In this document: positions 8,748-15,944 of the stretch, piece by piece
Layout: every line of letters starts with the position of its first letter
Position numbering within the stretch: position 1 is the stretch's first letter
Assembly (NCBI GenBank): GCA_900549015.1
Contig: URMH01000007.1
Coordinates: 16,926 to 80,925 of the forward strand
Reading direction: 5' to 3'
Origin: an uncultured Blautia sp.
GTDB lineage: Bacteria; Bacillota; Clostridia; Lachnospirales; Lachnospiraceae
DNA: 64,000 bases
Made by a program: the position numbers and the translations under genes
The notes under the pieces: generated by a model
Database searches by the model: none
Told to the model about the DNA's origin: nothing
The model's input: the letters and a program-made list of their open reading frames with translations, nothing else

Positions 8748-10289
8748 ATGAGAAAGTGGAAAAGATGGCTGTCTGTAGGACTGGCAGTGGTAACTTTGGG
8801 AATAATCTCGGGGAGCGTTTCTACAGTAAATGCCAATCCATTTGAGCCATACGACAGAAGCGGAACGGTTGTCCGGGAAGAACAGAAAGAAAGAGCTGAC
8901 GCTAAAAAAATAAATCCCAAAGCGTGGCAGAAAATCAACGGAGTTTGCTACAACGGAAGCGGTGTGCAGATACCCGGCGCAATTACCCGTGGAATTGATG
9001 TATCTGAGTGGCAGGATACCATTAACTGGGCAAAGGTGAAAAAATCCAACGTGGATTTCGCCATGATACGAATAGCATATGGAACAGGGTATCTTGATAA
9101 AAGATATGATTACAATATGCAGGAGGCAAATAAAGCGGGAATGCCGGTGGGGACTTATGTGTACAGCACGGCAACCACAAAAGAACAGGCGCTTGAGGAA
9201 GCGAAGCTTGCTATCAGAAAAATGAGAGGGTATAAAGTGTCATATCCGGTAGTGTTCGATCTGGAATATCCTCAGATGGGAAAGCTGTCCCCGTCTAAAA
9301 TATCGGAACTTGCCCGTACCTTCTGTGATGAGATAAAAAGAGCCGGATATTATCCAATGGTTTACTGCAATACATACTGGTATAGCAGCAAAGTAGATAT
9401 GAGCCGTCTTTCCGATCTTGATGTATGGATCGCAAGCTATGGAGATAAAATTCAGGCGCCGTCCAAATCTTTGTATGATTATACGATCTGGCAGGCAACA
9501 GACGGAGACGGAGGCGGTGTTTTAAATCCTACAAAAGGTCTGATCGATGGAATTTCCAAATACTGTAACGTAGATGTGAACTTCGGATATGTGGATTACA
9601 CAAAGAAAATTGTGCCAAGAACAGAGCCGCTAAGCAGCTATGAGCCGGGAACAGATGTCGGTGAGGATTCCGATACAGCAAAAGACGGATGGGTAGAGGA
9701 GAATGGAAAAAAATATTATTATAAAAATGGAGAATTATTAAAAGGAACAAGAAAGATCGGAAAAGATTATTACTGCTTTGACAGTAAGGACGGTCATCTT
9801 TTCCAGAATAAGCTCCTTTATTCCAAGACAACAAACAGAACTTCTTATGCAGATGAAAACGGAATCCGTGTGAAAAACACATGGGTGGAAGCAGATGGGA
9901 AGAAATATTATATAGGCGCGGATTCGTATGCTTATAAAGGTTCCAGAAATGTACACGGAAAATTTTATCTTTTCGAAAGTAAAAAGGGATATGCTTTTAC
10001 TAACAGAAAAAGAATCGGAACAGACGGCAATATCTATTACTACGGAGAGGACGGCGCAAGACTGAATAAGGGGTTCGCTCAGATAAAGGAAAATGGAAAA
10101 ACGAACACATACTATTTTAATAAGGAAGGAAAAGCGTACAAGCAGTGGCATAAAGTAAAAGGAAAATGGTATTATTTTTATCCTGGCAGAACAGATATGT
10201 CCGGAGTTCGTGTAGAAAACAGAACAATGGTAATTGACGGGAAAGAATACACTTTTGACAGAAATGGTGTGTGCGTGAACAGAAGATAA
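8748..10289 (+). CDS. secreted GH25 lysozyme with cell-wall-binding repeats
   Basis: 513 aa from the ATG at 8748, which has AGAGG at 7-nt spacing; the ATG at 8721 has no good site. A signal peptide covers ~1-29. The GH25 catalytic domain (~80-300) has Asp84 in GIDVSEWQ and the Asp171/Glu173 pair in VVFDLEYP. The C-terminal ~200 residues are aromatic wall-binding repeats such as GKKYYYKNG. GH25 enzymes cut the N-acetylmuramyl-beta-1,4-GlcNAc bond. It shares its repeat type with the upstream L,D-transpeptidase and is followed after 12 bp by the polysaccharide cluster, so a role in wall remodelling during glycan attachment is plausible. Confidence 0.92.
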   Translation: MRKWKRWLSVGLAVVTLGIISGSVSTVNANPFEPYDRSGTVVREEQKERADAKKINPKAWQKINGVCYNGSGVQIPGAITRGIDVSEWQDTINWAKVKKSNVDFAMIRIAYGTGYLDKRYDYNMQEANKAGMPVGTYVYSTATTKEQALEEAKLAIRKMRGYKVSYPVVFDLEYPQMGKLSPSKISELARTFCDEIKRAGYYPMVYCNTYWYSSKVDMSRLSDLDVWIASYGDKIQAPSKSLYDYTIWQATDGDGGGVLNPTKGLIDGISKYCNVDVNFGYVDYTKKIVPRTEPLSSYEPGTDVGEDSDTAKDGWVEENGKKYYYKNGELLKGTRKIGKDYYCFDSKDGHLFQNKLLYSKTTNRTSYADENGIRVKNTWVEADGKKYYIGADSYAYKGSRNVHGKFYLFESKKGYAFTNRKRIGTDGNIYYYGEDGARLNKGFAQIKENGKTNTYYFNKEGKAYKQWHKVKGKWYYFYPGRTDMSGVRVENRTMVIDGKEYTFDRNGVCVNRR

Positions 10290-10301
10290 AGGTGACAGAA
10301 G

Positions 10302-11432
10302 ATGATAGATTTTAACAGACCTGCATTTGTGGGAAAGGAACTTATTTATATACAGGACGCCATAGAAAAGGGAATGTTGTGCGGCGACGGGACATATACA
10401 AAAAAATGTTCCGGATTCATGGAGGAGAAATTTGATGCCAGGCATGTAATGCTGACAACTTCCTGCACCCATGCCCTTGAGATGGCAGCTTATCTCTGTG
10501 ATATAAAACCGGGTGACGAGGTGATCATGCCTTCCTATACGTTTGTGTCGACAGCGGACGCCTTTGTGCTTCGGGGAGCAAAAATTGTATTTGTGGATAT
10601 TCGTCCGGATACCATGAATATTGATGAGACAAAGATTGAGGCGGCGATCACACCGAAGACAAAGGCGATCGTTCCTGTTCATTACGCGGGAATTTCCTGT
10701 GAAATGGATACGATCATATCTCTGGCAAAAAAATATAATTTAAAAGTTGTGGAGGATGCAGCTCAGGCAGTCGGTTCTTATTATAAAGGAAAGGCTCTCG
10801 GCACGATTGGAGATTTCGGCTGTTACAGCTTCCATGAAACAAAGAATTATACAATGGGAGAGGGCGGCGCTCTTGTTTTTTCGGACGATAAATACCAGGA
10901 AAGAGCGGAAATCCTCCGGGAAAAAGGAACAGACAGAAGCAAGTTTTTCCGGGGGCAGGTAGATAAGTACCGCTGGATTGATTACGGATCTTCTTATCTT
11001 CCAAGCGAGCTGAATGCAGCTTACCTCTATGCACAGCTGGAAGAATGTGATAAAATCAGTAAGAAGAGGGAAGAAATTTATCATTACTATCATGAACATT
11101 TTGCAGCTCTGGAGGAGGAAGGAAAGATTGCGCGGCCGGTTATTCCCGATGGCTGTACAAATAACTTCCATATGTATTATCTGAAAGTAAGAGATCAGGA
11201 AGTGCGTACAGAACTGATCGCTTATCTGAAGGAAAACGGGATCCGAAGTGTATTTCACTATGTTCCTCTTCATACGGCTCCTGCAGGGCAGAAATTTGGA
11301 AGATTTTCAGGGGAAGATGTGTACACGACGAAAGAGAGCGAGAGGCTTCTCCGTCTTCCCATGTTTTATAATCTTGACATGAAAGATGTAGCATATGTGA
11401 CAGAAACAATTTTAAATTTCAAGGGATTTTGA
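10302..11432 (+). CDS. wecE: dTDP-4-amino-4,6-dideoxygalactose transaminase-like (DegT/DnrJ/EryC1 family)
   Basis: 376 aa, the usual family length. The PLP-binding Lys181 lies in SFHETKNYTMGEGG, a block characteristic of WecE/RffA. EDAAQAVGSYYKGKALG precedes it. WecE transfers an amino group from glutamate to dTDP-4-keto-6-deoxyglucose, giving dTDP-Fuc4N, a nucleotide sugar for surface glycans. The next gene, rmlC, uses the same dTDP-4-keto intermediate, so both enzymes branch from it; rmlA and rmlB must be encoded elsewhere. The exact product is inferred from the motif, since other DegT transaminases look similar. Confidence 0.82.
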   Translation: MIDFNRPAFVGKELIYIQDAIEKGMLCGDGTYTKKCSGFMEEKFDARHVMLTTSCTHALEMAAYLCDIKPGDEVIMPSYTFVSTADAFVLRGAKIVFVDIRPDTMNIDETKIEAAITPKTKAIVPVHYAGISCEMDTIISLAKKYNLKVVEDAAQAVGSYYKGKALGTIGDFGCYSFHETKNYTMGEGGALVFSDDKYQERAEILREKGTDRSKFFRGQVDKYRWIDYGSSYLPSELNAAYLYAQLEECDKISKKREEIYHYYHEHFAALEEEGKIARPVIPDGCTNNFHMYYLKVRDQEVRTELIAYLKENGIRSVFHYVPLHTAPAGQKFGRFSGEDVYTTKESERLLRLPMFYNLDMKDVAYVTETILNFKGF

Positions 11433-11446
11433 AAGGAGACAGAAAA

Positions 11447-12001
11447 ATGGGAAAAATTAAAGTAACTCCATGTGGAGATATAGAAGGACTGAAAGTAATT
11501 GAGCCGACGGTATTTGGTGATTCCAGAGGATATTTTATGGAGACATACAATTACAATGATTTTAAAGAGGCTGGAATTGATGTGGAGTTTGTACAGGATA
11601 ACCAGTCAAGCTCACATTACGGAGTGCTTCGCGGGCTTCATTTCCAGATCCAGTATCCGCAGGATAAGCTTGTGCGCGTAGTGAGCGGAGAAGTTTATGA
11701 TGTGGCAGTTGATTTAAGAGAAGGATCCAAAACATTCGGAAAATGGTACGGCGTTCTTCTTTCCGCAGAAAATAAGAAGCAGTTCTTTATTCCAAAGGGA
11801 TTTGCACACGGTTTCCTTGTACTTTCCGAGAATGCGGAATTTACTTATAAGTGCTCTGATTTTTATCACCCGAACGACGAGGGCGGTCTTATCTGGAATG
11901 ACCCGGATATTGGCGTAGAATGGCCGGTTCCGGAAGGAATGGAGCTGGAGCTTTCCGACAAGGATAAAAAATGGCACGGCTTAAAAGAGTTTCACAGATA
12001 G
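11447..12001 (+). CDS. rmlC: dTDP-4-dehydrorhamnose 3,5-epimerase
   Basis: 184 aa from the ATG at 11447 with AAAGGAGA upstream; an in-frame TTG at 11429 overlapping the wecE stop is the less likely start. RmlC cupin motifs are present: DSRGYFMETYN, SSSHYGVLRGLHFQ with the catalytic His, and FIPKGFAHGF. It epimerises C3 and C5 of dTDP-4-keto-6-deoxyglucose on the way to dTDP-L-rhamnose. rmlA, rmlB and rmlD are not in the window. Its presence suggests the exported glycan contains rhamnose or a related deoxysugar, in a genome that also carries rhamnose import and breakdown genes 30 kb away. Confidence 0.93.
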   Translation: MGKIKVTPCGDIEGLKVIEPTVFGDSRGYFMETYNYNDFKEAGIDVEFVQDNQSSSHYGVLRGLHFQIQYPQDKLVRVVSGEVYDVAVDLREGSKTFGKWYGVLLSAENKKQFFIPKGFAHGFLVLSENAEFTYKCSDFYHPNDEGGLIWNDPDIGVEWPVPEGMELELSDKDKKWHGLKEFHR

Positions 12002-12010
12002 GAGCCAAAG

Positions 12011-12826
12011 ATGTTGAAGACTGTTTTTTTCCTGCCGGCGGAATTATATAAAAATCGCCGGCTGGTTTTTAAACTGGCAAAAAATGATTTTAAGACAAAG
12101 TATGCAGGTTCCTATCTTGGAATTGTGTGGGCGTTTGTTCAGCCGATTGTAACAATTCTTGTATACTGGTTTGTTTTTTCTGTGGGCTTTCGATCTGGTA
12201 CAGGAGATCTGGGAGTTCCTTTTGTTCTTTATCTTGTGGCTGGAATCGTGCCCTGGTTTTTCTTCCAGGACGCTTTGATAGGAGGAACAAACTCTCTTCT
12301 TGAATATAATTATCTTGTAAAAAAAGTCGTTTTCAATATCAGCGTACTTCCTGTTGTGAAGATTATTTCAGCGATGTTTGTACACGGCTTTTTCGTGCTG
12401 TTTACAATTATTCTGTATATGTGCTATGGGAAATTTCCGGATTTATATTATATCCAGATTCTCTATTACAGCGGCTGTACCTTCCTTCTTGTGCTGGGAC
12501 TTGTTTATGCCACCTGTGCAGTTGTTATCTTTTTCCGGGATCTGACACAGATTATCAGCATCGGTCTTCAGGTAGGCATCTGGCTGACTCCGATCATGTG
12601 GATTGCGGAAACGTCCCTTCCGGGTCATCCGCTTCTTCAGAAGGTGCTTCAGTTAAACCCCATGTACTATATTGTATCCGGTTACAGAGATGCTTTTGTT
12701 ATGAAAAAGTGGTTTTTTGAAAGCCCTGTGTGGACGCTTTATTTCTGGGTATTTACGATTCTCTGTTTCGTTTTCGGAAACTGGGTATTTAAGCGTCTTC
12801 GTGTTCATTTTGCAGATGTATTATAA
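12011..12826 (+). CDS. wzm: polysaccharide ABC exporter, permease (Wzm/TagG type)
   Basis: 271 aa with six predicted membrane segments and an N-terminal amphipathic stretch. The FKTKYAGSYLGIVWAFVQP motif near residues 29-45 is diagnostic of the ABC-2 polysaccharide exporter family (Wzm, RfbD, TagG). With the ATPase that follows after 12 bp it would move a lipid-linked glycan across the membrane. The start has GGAG at 9-nt spacing. The family is secure; whether the cargo is a rhamnan, a teichoic acid or another glycan depends on the neighbours. Confidence 0.9.
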   Translation: MLKTVFFLPAELYKNRRLVFKLAKNDFKTKYAGSYLGIVWAFVQPIVTILVYWFVFSVGFRSGTGDLGVPFVLYLVAGIVPWFFFQDALIGGTNSLLEYNYLVKKVVFNISVLPVVKIISAMFVHGFFVLFTIILYMCYGKFPDLYYIQILYYSGCTFLLVLGLVYATCAVVIFFRDLTQIISIGLQVGIWLTPIMWIAETSLPGHPLLQKVLQLNPMYYIVSGYRDAFVMKKWFFESPVWTLYFWVFTILCFVFGNWVFKRLRVHFADVL

Positions 12827-12838
12827 GGAGAGGGACAA

Positions 12839-14110
12839 GTGGAAAATAAAAAAGCCATTCAGGTGCAGCACCTGACAAAAATGTATAAACTTTATGAAAA
12901 GCCCTCTGACCGTCTGAAAGAGTCTCTGGGACTTTCAAGAAAAAAGAAATACAGGGAGCATTATGCGCTTCGAGATGTGAATTTTGATATAGAAGAAGGA
13001 GAGTGCGTGGGTATTATCGGAACAAATGGTTCCGGTAAATCCACCATTCTGAAAATTATTACGGGCGTTCTTTCTCCAACAGAGGGAGAGGTAAAGGTAA
13101 ACGGAAGGATTTCAGCCCTTCTTGAGCTTGGCGCCGGATTTAATATGGAATATACAGGGCTTGAGAATATATATCTGAACGGAACGATGATCGGTTTTAC
13201 AGAGGAGGAGATTGACGCCCGCCTTGATGATATTCTCGCTTTTGCAGATATTGGGGACTTTGTCCACCAGCCTGTGAAGATGTACTCAAGCGGTATGTTT
13301 GTACGTCTTGCCTTTGCGGTTGCCATCAACATTGATCCGGAAATCCTGATTGTAGATGAAGCTCTTTCTGTGGGCGACGTATTTTTCCAGGCAAAATGCT
13401 ATCATAAATTTGAAGAATTTAAGAAGCAGGGAAAAACGATTCTGTTTGTAAGTCACGATCTGAGCAGTATCTCCAAATATTGTGACAAAGTCGTTCTTTT
13501 AAATAAGGGAAAAATGCTGGCGGAAGGCAATCCAAAAGAAATGGTGGATATGTACAAGCAGCTTCTCGTAAATCAGGATCCCGTAAGACAGGGAGGAGAA
13601 GAGGCGCCTTCTTCTGGAAAGGGAACAGAAAACTGGAGAGCAGGATTTCAGGTAAACCCGGATACTCTGGAGTACGGAGATAAACAGGCTGAGATCGTGG
13701 ATTTTGTTGTTTTGGATTCAAAGGGAAGACAGAGCAATACCATTGAGAAGGGAAGCAGTTTCTCAATCAAGATGAAGGTACGTTTTCATGAAACGATCCA
13801 GCAGCCGATCATGGCGTTTACCTTCAAAAACATACAGGGAACGGAAATTACAGGAACCAATACTCTGTTTGAAAAGGCGGAAGTGAAGTGTGCAGAAGCA
13901 GGAAAGGAATGTGTGGTGACTTTTTCCCAGGAGATGAATCTTCAGGGAGGGGAATATCTCCTTTCTTTTGGCTGTACAGGATATAAAGCGGGAGATTTCA
14001 CTGTATTCCACAGGCTTTATGATGCCTGCAACATTACAGTTGTTTCCCATAAAAATACAGTTGGTTTTTATGATATGAATTCCAGAGTAAGCGTTGAAGA
14101 ACTGGAATAA
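12839..14110 (+). CDS. wzt: polysaccharide ABC exporter, ATPase with C-terminal glycan-binding domain (Wzt)
   Basis: 423 aa from a GTG start behind AAGGAG. The N-terminal ~240 residues are the ATPase: Walker A GTNGSGKST, signature YSSGMFVRLAF, Walker B ILIVDEALSVGD and the switch VSHDLSS. Residues ~260-423 form a second beta-rich domain resembling Wzt_C, ending in the GFYDMNSRVSVEEL block. In E. coli O8/O9a this extra domain binds the chemically capped, non-reducing end of the finished glycan and licenses its export. TagH-like exporters without it do not read a cap. The adjacent methyltransferase and kinase-fold genes could supply such a cap. Confidence 0.9.
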   Translation: MENKKAIQVQHLTKMYKLYEKPSDRLKESLGLSRKKKYREHYALRDVNFDIEEGECVGIIGTNGSGKSTILKIITGVLSPTEGEVKVNGRISALLELGAGFNMEYTGLENIYLNGTMIGFTEEEIDARLDDILAFADIGDFVHQPVKMYSSGMFVRLAFAVAINIDPEILIVDEALSVGDVFFQAKCYHKFEEFKKQGKTILFVSHDLSSISKYCDKVVLLNKGKMLAEGNPKEMVDMYKQLLVNQDPVRQGGEEAPSSGKGTENWRAGFQVNPDTLEYGDKQAEIVDFVVLDSKGRQSNTIEKGSSFSIKMKVRFHETIQQPIMAFTFKNIQGTEITGTNTLFEKAEVKCAEAGKECVVTFSQEMNLQGGEYLLSFGCTGYKAGDFTVFHRLYDACNITVVSHKNTVGFYDMNSRVSVEELE

Positions 14111-14123
14111 AAAGGAGAGTTTT

Positions 14124-15050
14124 ATGCAGGAAAAAATCGGAAATGTGACCCTGGATTACACCTATTATCCGGGAGAAGATTTATACAGTGACGGTCCCGT
14201 TGAGGAGGAACTTCTGGAAATCGCGAAGCATTACAGAGAAGAGGAATTAAACGATGTCATTGCACAGAGAAAGAGCTGGCCTGTTCTTTATCACTTTTCT
14301 CATGTGCGGAAAAATGTTCTGGAATGGCTTCCCATAACAAAGGAAGATAAGGTACTGGAAATTGGCTCCGGCTGCGGAGCAGTCACAGGCGCTCTTGCGG
14401 AAAAAGCAGGCTCTCTTACCTGCATTGAGCTTTCGAAAATGAGAAGTACCATCAATGCTTACCGGAACAGAAATTACGATAACATAAAGATTATGGTAGG
14501 AAATTTCCAGGACATAGAAAAAAATCTGGAAGAAAAATTTGACTATATTACTTTAATTGGCGTGTTTGAATATTCAGAAGGATACATTGGTACAAAAGAA
14601 CCGTATGTGGAAATGCTGCGCCGGATTTCCCGTCACTTAAAGCCGGGAGGAAAAATTATCATTGCCATTGAAAACCGTCTGGGATTAAAATACTGGGCAG
14701 GCTGTACAGAAGACCACACAGGAACTTATTTTGAAGGTCTGGAAGGGTATCCGAAAACAGAGGGAGTGAAAACATTCTCAAAGAAAGAGCTTTCTGATAT
14801 TATCAGCCAGGCGGGAGAGTTTTCCACCTTCTTTTACTATCCGTATCCGGACTATAAATTCCCGATGACGATTTATTCCGATGAGTATCTTCCGAAAAAA
14901 GGGGAGCTTTCTCATGCATTTGCAAATTATGACAGAGAAAGAGTGTATTTGTTTGATGAACCGAGGGTGTATGATTCCCTGATCGAGAGCGGTTTATTCC
15001 CGGAATTTTCCAATTCCTTTCTTGTAGTGGCGCAGTGGGAGGGCAGATAA
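14124..15050 (+). CDS. SAM-dependent methyltransferase of the polysaccharide cluster
   Basis: 308 aa from the ATG at 14124 with AAAGGAGAG; an ATG at 14094 inside wzt is less likely. The class I SAM-binding loop VLEIGSGCGAVTGAL lies at residues 77-91, followed by an acidic residue after the next strand (TCIELS). The motif YHFSHVRKNVLEWLPI just before it is typical of glycan-cluster methyltransferases. The stop codon overlaps the start of the kinase-fold gene by 1 bp (TAATG), so the pair is translationally coupled. In WbdD, methyltransferase and kinase domains of this order lie in one protein that caps O-antigen chains. The acceptor here is unproven. Confidence 0.85.
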   Translation: MQEKIGNVTLDYTYYPGEDLYSDGPVEEELLEIAKHYREEELNDVIAQRKSWPVLYHFSHVRKNVLEWLPITKEDKVLEIGSGCGAVTGALAEKAGSLTCIELSKMRSTINAYRNRNYDNIKIMVGNFQDIEKNLEEKFDYITLIGVFEYSEGYIGTKEPYVEMLRRISRHLKPGGKIIIAIENRLGLKYWAGCTEDHTGTYFEGLEGYPKTEGVKTFSKKELSDIISQAGEFSTFFYYPYPDYKFPMTIYSDEYLPKKGELSHAFANYDRERVYLFDEPRVYDSLIESGLFPEFSNSFLVVAQWEGR

Positions 15051-15940
15051 TGGAGAAATTAATATACAGCAAATATTCGAATGAGAGAGGCAGAAGATTT
15101 TCTCTCCGCACCGATATTCTGGAACAGGACGGCATGAGAATTGTGCGAAAAACACCGGTTGGAAAAGAGGGAGAAGCGCACGTGGCTTCTCTGGCAAAAT
15201 GGCGAGAAGAGCTTGAAAAAGCCTTCCAGGATTCTCCTTTTGTATGTAACAAATGTACACTTGAGGGAAAAAGCGCAGTTCTGGAATACGTATCAGGAGA
15301 GACACTGGAGGAGCGTCTTGACAGTCTTTTAAAGCAGGGCGAAAAAGAAGAGGCGGAAAAACTTCTCACAGGCTATCTCACAGAAATTGAAAAGATATAT
15401 AAAGGCAGGATCTTTGAAACTACGGAGGAATTTACAAAAGTATTTGGAGAAACTGTATTTTTTCAGGAGATGGAGTGTGCAGAGGTGACGGACATTGACA
15501 TGGTTTGTCAGAATCTTGTGCTTACGAATCCTCCGGTTGTCCTTGATTATGAGTGGACCTTTGATTTTCCTGTTCCTGGAAAATTTGTATTATACCGTGT
15601 GATCCACTATTATATCCGCACCAATCCCATGAGGGAAGTTCTTGATGAGGATATACTGTACAGAAAACTGGGAATCACCCCTTCTATGAGGAGCCAGTTT
15701 GAAAAAATGGAAGCGTGTTTCCAGAAGTATCTTACAGAAGGTCACATTCCCATGCGGGAGATGTATGCAGATATGACTCCGGGAGCTATGTGGCGTCAGG
15801 AAAAATACGAACAGCTTCAGAGAGAAAACAGGGAGCTGAAAGAAGAGATTAAAAGAAAAAATCATCTTATACGGGAAATGAAAAATACGAAAATCTGGAA
15901 GCTGTACAGGAAATACAGAAAGATGGTGGAGAGGAAGTGA
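15050..15940 (+). CDS. kinase-fold protein with C-terminal coiled coil, polysaccharide cluster
   Basis: 296 aa, starting at the ATG that overlaps the methyltransferase stop, with GGAGGG 6 nt upstream; a GTG at 15035 is an alternative. The middle resembles aminoglycoside-phosphotransferase/protein-kinase folds: LEYVSGETLEERL as a hinge-like segment, DIDMVCQNL with Asp150 and Asn155 at the spacing of the catalytic loop, and LDYEW with Asp166 in the DFG position. No clear glycine-rich loop is visible. Residues ~247-280 are a heptad-like coiled coil, ending in a basic WKLYRKYRKM tail. Its order with the preceding gene matches the methyltransferase-kinase-coiled-coil layout of WbdD. The kinase assignment is an inference from motif spacing. 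Confidence 0.65.
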   Translation: MEKLIYSKYSNERGRRFSLRTDILEQDGMRIVRKTPVGKEGEAHVASLAKWREELEKAFQDSPFVCNKCTLEGKSAVLEYVSGETLEERLDSLLKQGEKEEAEKLLTGYLTEIEKIYKGRIFETTEEFTKVFGETVFFQEMECAEVTDIDMVCQNLVLTNPPVVLDYEWTFDFPVPGKFVLYRVIHYYIRTNPMREVLDEDILYRKLGITPSMRSQFEKMEACFQKYLTEGHIPMREMYADMTPGAMWRQEKYEQLQRENRELKEEIKRKNHLIREMKNTKIWKLYRKYRKMVERK

Positions 15941-15944
15941 AATC

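Noticed and set aside
9738..10682. 314-codon reverse-strand open frame
   Set aside because: It lies antisense to the lysozyme repeats and wecE, has no ribosome site, and its product is rich in Cys/His/Phe typical of shadow frames.
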